From: Pseudomonas putida | Lineage (GTDB): Bacteria; Pseudomonadota; Gammaproteobacteria; Pseudomonadales; Pseudomonadaceae | Assembly: GCA_041071465.1 (NCBI GenBank) | Contig: CP163498.1 | Span: forward strand, 3,118,001 to 3,182,000 | Length of the DNA stretch: 64,000 nucleotides | Reading direction: 5' to 3' | Shown: one piece after another, positions 1-12,437 of the stretch | Layout: each line of letters starts with the position of its first letter | How positions within the stretch are numbered: position 1 is the stretch's first letter | The notes under the pieces: generated by a model | Seen by the model: only the letters and a program-made list of their open reading frames with translations | What the model was told of the DNA's origin: nothing | The model's database searches: none | Position numbers and translations under genes: made by a program

Positions 1-965
1 AACGCGACCAGTGGGATGAACACCAGCACGCCGCCGATCAGCCAGAACACCAACAGGAACAGCAGAAAGAACGGCAGATCGGCCAGCGCCGTGGCGGTGC
101 TTGAGGTGATCAGATCGCGAATCGACTCCAGTTCGCGCAGTTGCGAGATGAACGAGCCAGTGGATTTCGGCCGCACCGAGTTGCGCAGGCGCAGGGCATG
201 CCCGTAGACCAGGTCGCTTACCCGCAAGTCGGCGCGTTTGCCGAGCAGGTCGGTCACCTTCAGCCGCAGCAGGCGCATGCTGAAGTCGAACACCAGTGCC
301 AGCACCACGCCACCAAACAGCACGTAAAGGGTTGGCAGGGATTCGGCCGGGATCACCCGGTCGTACACCTGCATCGAGAACAGCACCCCGGCCAGCGCCA
401 GCACGTTGGCCACCAGCGAGGCGACCATCACCTGGCCATAGGGGCGTAGGTCGCGCAGCACGATGCGGGCGAACCAGTGGCGGTCGTAGGGCGCGGTGTA
501 GTCGTCGGTGCGCACGTCACGCAGCGGCCTTGCCGGGCGCAGCAGGGCAACGCGGTTGATGCGGCCCTTGAGGGTGTCGCGTGGCAGGCGCGAGGTCAGG
601 CCCTGGTCGCCGGCGAACACCACCGCCACGTCGTCCTCTTCGGTCACCGACTCGACCACTGCCAGCTGGCCATCGTCCAGCTCCAGCACCAGCGGCGTGC
701 GCCATTGCCGCAGGCCCTTGGCATCGAAGCGCACGAAGCGCAGGGCCAGCCCGGCCTGGCGGGCCATGTGCCGGAGGATTTCGTCCAGTGGGCGAGCATC
801 CTCCACGGCGGCCAGGCGAATGCGCTGGGGCGACACGTCCAGGCGGTAGTGGTGTGCGACCTGAAGCATCACTTCCAGCCACGGCCCAAGGTCTGGCCGA
901 TGAGCTTCTTCGGCCGCTGGGGCAGGCGCCTGGTTGGGCAGGGTTACATTGATCGGATCGCTCAT
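1..965 (-). CDS. lapI: Type I secretion ABC exporter, N-terminal part (LapB/LapI-like), runs off the window
   Basis: Inner-membrane ATPase/permease of a type I secretion system, expected to export the adjacent giant adhesin together with the TolC-like protein and an HlyD-type adaptor outside the window. About 321 codons are visible from ATG at 965. Residues about 25-150 look like a C39-like (CLD) domain that lacks the catalytic Cys of true C39 peptidases, as in HlyB/LapB exporters. Hydrophobic membrane segments follow from about residue 165 (for example VANVLALAGVLFSMQVYDRV, then a second pair near the edge with PFFLLFLLVFWLI). The nucleotide-binding domain would lie beyond the edge. The start overlaps the stop of the TolC-like gene (ATGA), so the two are translationally coupled. 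The symbol is inferred from the P. putida lapF-lapHIJ order recalled from the literature. Confidence 0.85.
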   Translation of the reverse strand, partial: MSDPINVTLPNQAPAPAAEEAHRPDLGPWLEVMLQVAHHYRLDVSPQRIRLAAVEDARPLDEILRHMARQAGLALRFVRFDAKGLRQWRTPLVLELDDGQLAVVESVTEEDDVAVVFAGDQGLTSRLPRDTLKGRINRVALLRPARPLRDVRTDDYTAPYDRHWFARIVLRDLRPYGQVMVASLVANVLALAGVLFSMQVYDRVIPAESLPTLYVLFGGVVLALVFDFSMRLLRLKVTDLLGKRADLRVSDLVYGHALRLRNSVRPKSTGSFISQLRELESIRDLITSSTATALADLPFFLLFLLVFWLIGGVLVFIPLVA

Positions 966-2398
966 GGCTGGATCTCCACACCTTGCAGGTTGCGCCCCTC
1001 AAGGCCAAAGGCCGTGCGCAGGGCGCCGGTGTTGTACAGGCAGTCGACATCCAGGCGCAGCAGGTCGGAGCGGGTGCCGGCAAGTTCGAAGCGTGACTGG
1101 TAGATCTCCTGCTCGGCGTTGAGCAGGTCGAGCAGTGGCCGCGTGCCCAGGTCCAGGTATTGGCGGCCGTAAAGCATGCGTGCTTCCTGGATGCTGACCT
1201 GGCGCGCTTCCAGCGACGTCAGCCGGCGGCCCAGCCCGGAGGTTTGCGCCATGGCCTCGGCCAGGCCCCGACGCGCCTGCAGGCGTGCTGCATCTTCGGC
1301 GGAATCGGCGGCGGTCAGCGCATGGCCGGCAGCGCGGGTGCGGGCACTGATGGCACCGCCCTGGTAAATGGGCACTTCGACGTTGAGGTAGATGCCCGCC
1401 TGGGTGCGGTCCATGCGTGAGTTGTCGCGGTTGTAGTCGTTGTCCAGGTAATGGTTGACCTGCGGTTGCAACGACACCGTCGGGTAGGCCTCCGCCTTGG
1501 CCTGGGCCAGCTCGGCCTGGCCTTGGGCGCGCTGGGCCAGGGCCATCAGCACCGCAGGCAGGCGGTCATCGCCCTGCGCGGGGCGCTTGCAGGCCTGGTT
1601 CAGCTCGGCGGGTGAATCCTCGGTCAGAGCTGGTGGGGTAACACGCCCCATCAGCGCCGCCAGGGTCGAGCGCCAGCGCTCGTACTGCGACTGGTACTCC
1701 TCGAGCGTGGCGCGGGCGCTTTCCACACGAGATTCGGCCTGCACCACGTCGGAACGGGTGCTGGCGCCCATGTCGCTGCGCTGGCGGGCCATGCCGGCAA
1801 TGTCGCCAACCCCGCGAACCTGGTCGCGGGCGATGGTCATCAGTTGCTCGTAGCGGCGGGTTTCGATCCAGGCATAGGCGGTGTCGCGAGCCAGTTCGTC
1901 GACCACCAGCAGGATATTGGCCTGGGCGCGAGCGGCGGCGGCCTGGGCCGCGCTGACGGCGCTGTCGACCTTGCCGAAGTCATAGAGCATTTGCTTGAGC
2001 GACAGGTTCAAGGCCTGGCTGTTGCGGTCGCCGCCGTAGCCGGTGTCATAACCGGTGCGGATACCGCCGGAAATTTGCGGGTAGTACCCGGCGCGGGCGA
2101 CGTTGATGCCTTCGCCCTGCTTGTACAGGTTGCCGACGGCCTCGGCGATGCTTGGGTGCCACTGTGCGGCCTGCAGCACCGCATCGGTCAACCCCAGGCG
2201 CTCGCCGCTGGCGACCGGGGCCATGCCGATGGGCGGGCGGGCGGGCACCGCTTCGGGCGCATCGCGTAACAGCGATGGCCCGATCTGGCGTAGTTGGGGG
2301 TCTATGTCATCGGCTGCGTGGGCAACCGGGTGGAAGTCAAGGGCCAGGAGCCCGAAGGCTCCCAGCAACAGCGGTGACAGCGGACTGCTTCGCTTCAC
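962..2398 (-). CDS. lapH: TolC-family outer membrane protein of the adhesin type I secretion system
   Basis: A 478-residue outer-membrane channel that would complete the export path for the adhesin encoded just upstream. It begins with a signal peptide (residues 1-28, ending VAHA) and continues with long Ala/Gln-rich helices and paired outer-membrane efflux repeats, typical of TolC (usual length 430-490). A GTG start at 2398 is chosen because AAGGGA lies 5 bases upstream; the overlapping ATG there runs straight into TGA. Its stop overlaps the start of the exporter gene, and it lies 63 bp downstream of the adhesin stop, so the three probably form one transcription unit. The family call is firm. 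The symbol rests on synteny with P. putida lapF. Confidence 0.87.
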   Translation of the reverse strand: MKRSSPLSPLLLGAFGLLALDFHPVAHAADDIDPQLRQIGPSLLRDAPEAVPARPPIGMAPVASGERLGLTDAVLQAAQWHPSIAEAVGNLYKQGEGINVARAGYYPQISGGIRTGYDTGYGGDRNSQALNLSLKQMLYDFGKVDSAVSAAQAAAARAQANILLVVDELARDTAYAWIETRRYEQLMTIARDQVRGVGDIAGMARQRSDMGASTRSDVVQAESRVESARATLEEYQSQYERWRSTLAALMGRVTPPALTEDSPAELNQACKRPAQGDDRLPAVLMALAQRAQGQAELAQAKAEAYPTVSLQPQVNHYLDNDYNRDNSRMDRTQAGIYLNVEVPIYQGGAISARTRAAGHALTAADSAEDAARLQARRGLAEAMAQTSGLGRRLTSLEARQVSIQEARMLYGRQYLDLGTRPLLDLLNAEQEIYQSRFELAGTRSDLLRLDVDCLYNTGALRTAFGLEGRNLQGVEIQP

Positions 2399-2461
2399 AT
2401 AGTTCCCTTACTGCTGGTCGTCCATGCCGCCGGGCATAGGCTCGGCGGGTTTGCAGCGGCT

Positions 2462-4540
2462 TCAGACCACATGGATACCGTTCTGTACCCACAGGTGATG
2501 GCTTGGATCCTCCTGAGCCGTGTATTGGTTATAGTCGATGCCGTCGACGGTTTGGTTCCCGACCAGCGTCCAGTTGTCCGTCATGTGAACCGAGTCTTTG
2601 TCGTCCCCCTTGATGACCAGGGTGTCGGTGCCGGTTTCGGTGATTGCCACCACGTCCGCCAGGTTGAGGGTCAGCGCCACCGAGCTGGTGTCGTTGAGGT
2701 CGATGATTTCGATGTCGTGCACCCGCCCGGCCAGATTGCCCAGGTCGATGCTGGCATCACCGCCGCCCCACAGGAGGGTGTCGGTCCCCGTGCCGCCGTC
2801 AACGCTGGCGAAGTTCTGGTCGACCACCACCAGCGTGTCGTCACCCGCACCACCCTGCAGGGTGATGTGGCCACCCTGGCTGCCATCGAGGTGGTCGTTG
2901 CCGTCGGTGCCGGCGATCACATCGGTGGCGGCTGCCAGGCTGGCCAGCGCCACGGCTTCGTCACCGCTGTCGGCCAGCAGCGATGTAGTCGTGACCAGGC
3001 CGGCGGCATTGTCCAGGTTGATGGTCAGCGTTGCGGTGTCGGTGGTGCCGTTGGGGTGGGTCAGCTCGTAGGTGAAGGTGTCATGCTGGCCGACCGCCGC
3101 CGAGGTGAGCCCCGCGTTGAGGGTGTAGGTGTAACTGCCGTCGGCATGCACCAGCAAGGTGCCATAGGTGCCGGCAACGCTCACCCCGTTGTAGCCCGGG
3201 ATGGTGTAGGTGTTGGCCGCTGTCAGCACGCTCAGCACGGTCAGTGCCGAACCTACGTTGTCGTCAGTCAGCAGGTTACCGGTAGCTGCCGTTGCACCAC
3301 TGACCACGAACTCGGTCAGGTGCGTGGTGGTGGCGTTCAGGCTGGTGGTGATGGAGCTGAGCAGGCCGATGCCGCCGGCGGTGACACGTACGTGGTAGGT
3401 GCCGGCCCCCTGGTTCTGGAAGGTATAGCCGGCGCCGCCACCCAGCAGGCTGATCAGCGAACCACCCGGCACCGACTGCACCAGCACGTACTGACCGGTG
3501 GCCGGGTTGAGCTTGAGCAGTTCGATGGTGGTGCCGTTGAGCAAGCTCAACAGGTTGGTGGAGTTGACCACCACCTGTAGGTTTGCGGTGGTATCGGCGG
3601 CCACCGTGGTGGTGTAGGTCGCCTGGCGCGAACCAACCAAGGGCAGGCTCAGCGAACCCAGCGTACTGCTGCTGGTGTCCACCCGGTTGGCCAGGGTGAG
3701 GTGGCTGAAGCCGACATCGTTGACCGCGTCGACCACCGTGGCGGGCGCTGCGTAGTTGATGTTGCTCCACACCTCGTTGGCCTGCGGGCTGTCGATACGC
3801 ACGTACAGGTTGGCGGTATCGGACAGGCCGTTCGGGTGCACCAGTTGGTAGCTGAACACGTCTACCTTGCCGACGCTGTTCGGGCTGCCGTTCGGCGTGT
3901 AGGTGTAGCTGCCGTCGGCACTGATCACCAGGGTGCCATACAGGCCCTGCACCGTGGTGGACGTACCGGCCGAGACGTAGCTGCCGTTTTTCAACACTTG
4001 CAGCACGGCGGCGCTGTCCGGGCCACGGGCGTCCACGGCGCCGTCGGTGCCCACATCGGTGATGACGTTGCCCGAGGTGGCAGTGCCGGTGCCGGTGAAC
4101 TGGGTCAGGCTAGTGGAGGTGATGTCCAGCGAGGTGGTGACGTTGGTGACCAGGCCAATGCCGCCACTGCCGACTGTCAGGCGGTAGTCACCGGCTTGCA
4201 GCACGCCGATATCCACCTGCAGGCCAAGCGGCAGCACGATCAGGTCGAGCAACCCCTGGGTGTTGCCGGTGGCGATGGTCACCCAGGCGCCGCTGGCGTC
4301 TTTCACCTGCAGGGTGAAGCTGGAGTTGTTGAGCAGGGCCAGCACGCTGTTGGTGGTCAGTGTCAGGGTCGGGTCGGCCGTGGTACCGGCCGCCACCGTC
4401 CAGGTGTAGGTCTTGGTGAAGCCAGACAGCAGCGTGGTGAAGCTGTCGGTGTAGGTCTTGGTGGCGGTGACCGGTGCCAGGTTGACCGTGGCCGTGGCCA
4501 GGTTGTCGCTGGCGATGACCGGCGCGTTGGCATCCACATC
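2462..4540 (-). other. LapF C-terminal region: two VCBS-like modules, RTX motifs, type I secretion signal
   Basis: The last roughly 690 residues of the adhesin differ from the Ig-like array. Two related modules of about 220-260 residues follow each other. Both contain a phrase like TxLTEF or TSLTQF, then TGNxxTD, YGTLxxxADGSYTYT and HPNGxxDTAxL, a VCBS/cadherin-like pattern. Near 2760-2920 are Gly/Asp-rich motifs (GTDGNDHLDG, GGAGDDTLVV, GGGTDTLLWGGG-like) of the RTX calcium-binding type. The final about 100 residues (IEIIDLNDTSS...) resemble C-terminal type I secretion targeting domains. This region is intact in the downstream frame but is cut off from the start codon by the frameshift at about 12322. 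Confidence 0.8.
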
Positions 4541-7500
4541 CGGCGCGGTGACGTTGACGTTGCCCGACACGTTGCCGCGCGGGTCGCTGAGGGTCACCGA
4601 GACGACCTGGCCGTTGTCCTGAGGCGGGCTCAGGGTCACGCTGAAGGTACCGTTGGCCTGCACCGTTGCGGTTTGCAGCACGGTACCGCTGGCGCTGCGT
4701 ACGGTCACGGTGGCACCCACTTCGCCAGTACCGGTGAGGGTACTGCCGTCGGCACTGAACAGCAGGTTGCCGGCAGCCGCAGGCGGGGTCAGGTCCGGTG
4801 CGGTCAGCCCCGTGCTGGTGGACACGTTGCCGGCGCTGTCGGTGAGGGTGACGCTCAGCGCCTGGTTGTCGATCTGCGCCGCCGTCAGGCTGACCACGAA
4901 CAGGCCGTTGCTGCCCACCGTCGCGGTTCCCAGCACGGTGCCGGCGCTGTTGCGCACGGTGACCGTGCTGCCGATCTGGCCAGAACCACTGACCGCGGTG
5001 CCGTTGGCGTTGATGGTGGCCAGCGGGGCGGCGGGCGGGGTGGTGTCCGGTGCGGTCAAGCTGGTGCTGGCCGACAAATTGCCCGCAGCGTCCGACTGGC
5101 GCACTACCAGCAATTGCCCGTCGTTCTGTGGCGACGTCAGCGTAATGCTGAAGGTGCCATTGGCGAGGACCACGCCAGTACCGACCTGACCGCTCGGGCC
5201 TTGGACCGTGACGATCGCGCCTGCTTCGCCGTTACCGGTGAGTACGGTACCCGCGCCGTTGATGGTGACGTTGTTCGGCGCGGCAGGTGGCTGCAGGTCG
5301 GCGGCGGTGTAGCTGGTACTGCCGGACACATTGCCCGCGGCGTCAGCCTGGCTCACGCCCAGTACCTGGCCGTTGAGTTGCGCGGCGTTCAGGTTGACGG
5401 TGAACACGCCTCCGCCATTCACCAGCGCGGTGCCGAGCACGTTGTTGCTGGCGTCGCGCACTGTCACCGTGGCACCGGCTTCACCCGTGCCGGTCAGCAC
5501 CAGGCCATTGATGGACAAGCCGGTCACCAGCGGATTGGCCGGTGGTGTAATGTCAGTCGCTTGCAGGAAGACCGGCTGCGATTCGCCGCCCAGCAGCGAT
5601 ACTGCCGTCACCGAGATGTGTTGGCCATTGAGCTGTGCCGCATTCAGCGTCAAGGTGAAGGTGCCGCCGAGGTTAGCCACGCCTGAGCCGATCAGGTTGC
5701 CTGCGGCATCGTAGACGCGAATGCTTGCGCCGGTAGTTGCACTGCCCGTCAAGGTCAGGCCGTTGCCGCCCAGTATCACGTTGGTAGGTGGCTCCGGTGG
5801 CGGGATCAGCGGGGTGACATACGATGCGACCGCAGACGTGTTGATACCGTCGGACTGTGTCACTGTCAGGGTTGCGGCTGAGCCCGGTGTTGGCGAAAGC
5901 GCTACTTGGAAGTTGCCAGCGGCATCCACCACTCCCGTCCCAATCACGACGCCGCCGAAACTGACGGTAACTGTGGCATTGGCTTCGCCCTTGCCAGTCA
6001 GCACGTTATAGGCGTTGTTGATCGCCAGGTTGGTTACCACGTCGGGTGGCGAGGTGTCATTGGTCTGGTAGGGGACAGCCACCGAAGCATTGCCGGCATC
6101 GTCCGTGGATACCACCGTCAGCAGCTGGCCGTTGTTCTGCGCCGGGCTGATCGGCACCGTGAACTGGCCGTTTTCACCGACTTCCACCGTGCCTACGATG
6201 TTGTTGTTCGGGCCACGTACCGTGATGGTGGTGCCGGCTTCGGCCGTACCCGTCATCGACGTACCTGCAGGGTTGAGCAGCAGGTTGGTCGGCTGCACGG
6301 GTGGCGTCAGGTCTGGCGCAGTCACTGTCAGTGGCGCCGACGGGTTGCCGGTGGCGTCCTGGGCGATGATGGTCAGTGTCTCGCCGTTGATTTGCGGGCG
6401 GTTCAGGTCAAGGACGAAGGTGCCGTCCGGGTCGACCGTCACCTGGCCGAGCAGGTCGCCATTGTTGTTGATCACGGTGACGCGGGTGCCGGCTTCAGCG
6501 GTACCCACCACTTGTGTGCCGCCGTCGTTGATGGACGCAATCACGGTGGCCGGTGGCGTGGTGTCAACCGCCGTGACCGAACTGATTGGCGAGACGTTGC
6601 CGGCGGCATCGGTCAGGGTCACTTGCAGAACCTGGCCATTGAGCTGCGCTGTCGTCAGCTCGACCACGAAGGTGCCATTGGCTGCCACCACGGCGGTACC
6701 GATCTGCGTAGTGCCGACGTACACGCGCACCGTGGCGCCCACTTCGCCGACACCAACCAGTTCATCGCCCGCTGCATTGAGCCGCAGCTCGGTTGCCGCG
6801 GTAGGCGGCGTAAGGTCCGGCGCCTGCACATTGACCGGCAGGCTGACGTTGCCAGGTGGGTCGGCCTGCAGCACCGACAGTGTCTGATTGTTGATTTGTG
6901 CAGGAGACAGTTCGACGTGGAAGCTGCCGTCGGCAAGCACGGTGCCCGTGCCCAGTACGACCCCCGCGGCGTTGCTGACGATCACCGTCGCACCGGCTTC
7001 GCCCAGGCCGCTGACCACGCTGCCGTCGGCATTGATCACCACTTGGGTGAGCGGCGCCGGTGGGGTGAAGTCCGGGGTCTGCAGGGTGGCCACTGGCGAC
7101 ACGTTGCCGGCCGCATCGGCCTGGGTGAAGCTGAGCAGCTCGGCGTTGCCCAGCGCAGGGTTCAGCGTGATGGTGAAGTGGCCGCTGGCATCGACGGTGG
7201 CACTGCCAATGGCCTCGCCTGCCGGGTTGGTCACGGTTACCAGCGCGCCAGCTTCGCCGCGCCCGGTGAGGGTGACGCCATCACCGGAAACGGCCAGTTC
7301 GCTGGGTGCTGTTGGTGGTGTGGTATCGGGGGCGGTAATGGCGCTGGCGGCAGACTGGTTGCCAGCGGCGTCCGTCAGCACCACTTGCACCTGTTGGCCG
7401 TTGGCTTGAGGCGAGGTGAAGTTGACCTGGAAGGTACCATCGGGTCGCACCGTGGCATTGCCCAGCACCGTGCCATCGGCGGCGATAACACGCACAGCCG

Positions 7501-10500
7501 CACCCGCTTCGCCGGTGCCATTGAGCAGGCTGCCACCCCCGGCAAAAGCCAGGTTGCCAGCAGCATCCGGCGCGACGCGGTCAGGGGCTGTCAGGCTGAC
7601 GCTATTGGACTCGTTGCCGGCCACATCGGCTTGGCTGGCGCTGAGCTGTTCGCCGTTGATCTGCGCAGCACTCAGGTTGACGCTGAAGTTGCCGTTGGCG
7701 TCGACCAGGGCGGTACCCAGGTCGATACCGCCTTCGCCAATCACGGTAACGGTCGCGCCTGCCTCACCGTGGCCACTGAGCACCAGGCCGTCGTTGGACA
7801 GCACCAGGTTGGTCAGTGGTTGCGGCGCCGTGGTGTCCGGCGCCTGCAAGGTAGCCGGCAGCGAAACTGCGCCGTCACTGCCGGTGGCGTTCACTTGCAA
7901 CACTTCGCCATTGGCCTGGGCACTGCCCAGGTTGACAGTGAAGGTGCCGTCGTTGGCGACCGGGCTGCTGCCCAGCAGTACGCCATTGGGGCCATACACC
8001 TTGACCGTGCTACCCGCTGCGGCGGTGCCGGTCACCGACAGGCCGTCGGCCGCCAGTACCAGGTTGTCCGGTGTGGCCGGTGCCAGCACGCCCGGCGCGG
8101 TGACGCTTTGCGCAGGGGAAACGTTCTGTGCAGCATCGGTTTGAACCACGCTGAGGCTTTCACCCGTGATCGCGGCCGGCGACAAGGTCACGCTGAAGTG
8201 ACCGTCCGCCGCGACCGTGGCGTTGCCCAGCACGGTACCGTCCGGTGCCCGTACGGTAACCGTTGCGCCTGCCTCGCCGTTGCCTGTCAGGGTGACGCCA
8301 TTGGCGGAGACCGCCAGGTTGGTCACGGCTGCTGGTGGCGTGGTATCGGCGGCGGTGTAAGGCGCGGCCGTCGACACGTTGCCGGCGGCGTCAGTGGCGG
8401 TCACTTGCAGGGTCTGGCCATTGGTCTGGGCGCTGTTCAGGGTGACCTGGAAAGTGCCGTTGCTGCTGGCTAACGCAGTGCCCAGCACATTGCCGCTGGC
8501 ATCGCGCACGGTCACGGTGCTGCCGGCCTCGGCGTTACCGGTCAGTTGCAGCCCGGTACCGGACAGGGCCAGGGCTGTCGGCGCCGCAGGTGGGGTGAAG
8601 TCCGGCGCGGTGACGGCCACGGGGGTGGAGGTGTTGTTGCCCGCGTCGGTCTGGGTGACGCTCAGGTGCTGGGCGTTGAGCTGGGCGCTGTTGAGGGTAA
8701 GGGTAAAGCTGCCATTGGCTGCCACCAGGCCGGTGCCGATGATGGTGCCGTCCGGGCCGCGAACGGTGACCGTGGCGCCGGCTTCGCCCAGGCCAGTCAG
8801 GGTCAGGCCGTTGTTGTTCAGCGCCACGTTGGTCAGCGGCGCTGGCGGGGTGAGGTCCGGGGTTGGCACGTTGATCGCTGGCGAAGTGTTGCCGGCGGCA
8901 TCCACTTGCGTAACGCCGATGGGCTGGCCGCTGGTTTGCGGGGTGTCGAAGGTCACCGTGAAGCGACCGTCGGCGCCCACCGTGGCGGTTCCGAGCACGG
9001 TGCCGGCGGCGTTGCGTACCTGCACGGTAGCGCCCACTTCACCGCTGCCGGACAGCTGCCGGCCGTCCTGGCTCAACAGCGGGTTACTGATGGCCGTGGG
9101 TGGCGTGCGGTCTGGCGTGGCCAGGCTGGCCGGGCCGGACACGTTGCCCGCAGCATCGCTGAGGGTGACTTGCAGCGGGCTGCCGGTGACCTGCGCGCTG
9201 GGCAGGGTGACCTGGAACTGGCCGCTCTGGTTGACCGTGCCGGTGGCCAGGATCGCGCCACTGGCATCGCGTACGGTAACGCTGGCACCGGCTTCGCCCT
9301 GCCCGCTGAGCACGGTGGCCGCACTGTTGAGGCTCAGGTTGCTGGCTGCAAGCGGTGCCTGCAGGTCGGGTGCCTGCAGGGTGGCTGCAAGCGAAACGTT
9401 GCCGGCGGCGTCGGCCTGGGTGACGATCAGGTTCTGTCCATTGGCCACAGCTGGCGAGAAACTGATGCTGAACAGGCCGTTGCTGCCGACGGTGGTAGTC
9501 CCCAGCAAAGTGCCTTGCGCGTCTGTCACGCGCACGGTTGCGCCCACTTCGCCCTGACCGGTCAGCGTGCTGCCGGTGGCGTTGAGGTTTACCTGGGTCG
9601 GTGCGTTCGGTGCCGTGGTGTCATTGGCCACGATGATGGCTGGCACCGAAGGCAGGCCATCGACGGTAACCTTGGCACTGACTTGCAAGGTCTGGGCATT
9701 GAGCTGGGCATTCTGGAAGAACACTCGGAAGGTGCCGTCGCTGCCGACCGTGGCGGTGCCCAGGGTGACGCCCCCGGAGGTCACGGTTATCAGCGAGCCG
9801 ACCGTGCCCTGGCCGGTCAGCAGGAAGCCGTCGGCGCTGATGGAGAGGGCCGACGGCGTGGCCGCTTCGGTACCGGCCGGGCCAGCCAGCGATACTTCGG
9901 GCGATTGGTTGCCGGTAGGGTCGATCACGACCACATCGACCGTTTCGCCTGTCGTCAGCGGTGGGTCGACCTCTACCACGAAGGTGCCGTCCGGCCCCAC
10001 GGTTGCCGTACCGCGCACGGTGTCATCCGGGTTGCGGATTTCCACTGTGCTGCCAGGCTCGGCGGTGCCGCCGACCGTGCTGCCGTCCGGGCTCACGGTG
10101 AGGCCGGTCGCAGGTTCCGGGTTGGTTGTGTCAGGGGCGGTGACAGGGACCGGCGCCGAGCTGTTACCGGCTGCGTCGGTCACCACCACGGTCACGGTCT
10201 GGCCATTGTTTTGCGGGGTATTCAGCGGCACGCTGAAACTGCCGTCCGGGTTGACCGCGACGGTGACCACATTGCCGGCCCCATCGTTCACGGTCACCGA
10301 GGTGGCGCCAGGTGCGTTGCCAGTGACAGCCGTGCCATCGCCGCTGACGGCCACGTCGGTGGGCAGTGCCGGTGGCGTGATGTCCGGTGCATTGATCTGG
10401 CCGGGCTGCGATACATTGCCAGCCACATCGGTCAGGGTCACGTTGAGGGCCTGGCCGTCCAGCTGGGCGGGCGACAGTGGCACTGTGAAGCTTCCGCCTA

Positions 10501-12318
10501 CGGGTACCACGATGGTGCCTACCAGCGTGCCATCGGTAAGCCGCACTTCAACCGTGGCGCCTGCTTCACCGGTACCCTGGATGGCACTGCCGCCTGGGGT
10601 GATGGTGAGCCCGGCCGGCGCGTTTGGCGCCGTGCTGTCGTCAGCGGTGAAACTGGCCGAGGGCGAGGCATTGCCGCCGCCATCGATCAGCACCACGGAC
10701 AATACTTCGCCGTTGGTCTGGGCGGGACTAAGCGGCACTTCGAATGTGCCGCCTGCACCCACCTGGATGGTACCCAGCAAATCGCCTGCAGCGTTGCGTA
10801 CCTCTACGGTGCTGCCAGCCTCGCCTTGGCCGCTGAGCTGCGTGCCGGTAGGGTCAAGGCCCAGGCCTTGCGCCGGCAGTGGCGCCTCGAGGTCAGGCGC
10901 GGTCACGGTGCCCGCGAGTGAGCCGTTGCCCGTATTGTCCGCTTGGGTGACAGACAGCGTCTGGCCGTTGAGCTGAGGCGGGTCGATTGTGACCTGGAAG
11001 GTGCCATCGGGCTGGACCGTTGCGGTGCCCAGTACTGCGCCGCCAGTGCCGGTTACGGTCACCTGCGCACCTGGCTCGCCGCTGCCGCTCAGGCTGCTGC
11101 CGTCGCTAGCCAGGATCAGGCCGGTAGGTATATCGGGTGCCTGGGTATCCGGTGCCGCCAAGTCGACTGCCGCCGAAAGGTTGCCAGCGGCGTCGCGTTG
11201 CTCCACGGTCAGTGCCTGGCCGTTGGTCTGCGGCGTGTCGAGGGTGATTTCGAACGCGCCGCCAGCGCCGACCAGCGTGCTGCCCAGTACGCTGCCATCT
11301 GGCCCGCGCACGGTAACGGTGGCGCCCGGTTCGCCGTTGCCGGTGACCGTGGTGCCGGTGCCGTCGATGGCAGGGCTGGTGACTACTTGCGGTGGGGTTG
11401 AGTCCGGTGCGGTGAAGTTCACCGGCCCGGCGCTATTGCCCTGGGTGTCGGTGGCTTCGACGGTCAGGCTTTCGCCATTGCGCTGTGCTGCATTGAGGGT
11501 GACGTCGAAGCGGCCGTCGCCGCCCACGGTGGCGGTGCCGAGCACGTTGCCGTTGGCGTCGCGCACGGTGACGATGGAACCGCTTTGACCTTGGCCGGTG
11601 AGGTGAAGGCCAGCGGTATCGATGGCCAGCCCCGAGGGTTGCAGCGGGCCATCGGTGTCGGGCGCGACGATGGTGGCGGTCGAGCTGTTGCCGGCAGCGT
11701 CGCGCAGTACCACGTCCAGCTCCTGGCCGTCGGTCTGCGGCGGGGTCAGGACCACGCTGATCACGCCATCGGCACCGACCTGGGCGTTGCCCAGCACGGT
11801 ACCGTCGGCGCTGATGACCTGCACGGTGGTGCCCGGTTCGCCACGGCCGGTGAGCAGGCCGCCATCGGCGCTCAGTTGCAGTTCGCTGGCCTCATTGGGC
11901 GGGGTGATGTCGGGGGCGGTGATCGGGGTAGGCAGCGAGCTGTTGCCAGCGCCATCGACCGCCACGACAGCAAGAGCCTCGCCGTTGGCCTGGGCTGGGG
12001 TCAGGCCGATGGTGAAACTGCCATCCGGGCCGGCCTGGACGCTGCCCAGCACATTGCCCTGCGCGTCACGCACCTGCACCTGCGTACCTGCCGGTGCGGT
12101 ACCGGAAACGCTGGAGCCATCAGCGGCCACCACCACGTCGCTCGGGCTTTCGGGCCGCGGTGTATCGGTAACGATCACACTGACACCCACCGAGATATTG
12201 CCGGCGGCATCGGTTTGCACCAGGACGATGGTTTGGCCTGCGGTCAGTGGTACATCCAGATCGACCACGAAGGTACCGTTTGGCCCGACAATCCCGCTAC
12301 CAAGGGCGGCGCCCTGCG

Positions 12319-12328
12319 TATCCGTACC
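12319..12328 (-). other. Frameshift site in lapF (one base missing)
   Basis: On the minus strand the first frame reads Gly-Glu-Pro-Gly-Ala-Thr-Val-Glu-Val-Arg and then leaves the repeat consensus. If one G is added after GTACG (the CC at 12322-12323 on the plus strand would be CCC), the reading continues Asp-Thr-Gln-Gly-Ala-Ala-Leu-Gly and joins the second frame exactly at consensus positions of the Ig-like repeat. No slippery heptamer or following pseudoknot is evident, so programmed frameshifting is unlikely. Confidence 0.92.
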
Positions 12329-12437
12329 TCCACCGTGGCACCGGGTTCGCCACGGCCAGACACGGTTAGGCTGCCATCACCTGCCACCACCTCGGTGACG
12401 ATCGTCGGTGCGGTAATGTCCGGGGCCACGTAGCTCA

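Noticed and set aside
12244..12328. Programmed ribosomal frameshift joining the two lapF halves
   Set aside because: No slippery heptamer of the X-XXY-YYZ type or clear downstream stimulatory structure is present, and five other genes in the window show the same sort of lesion.
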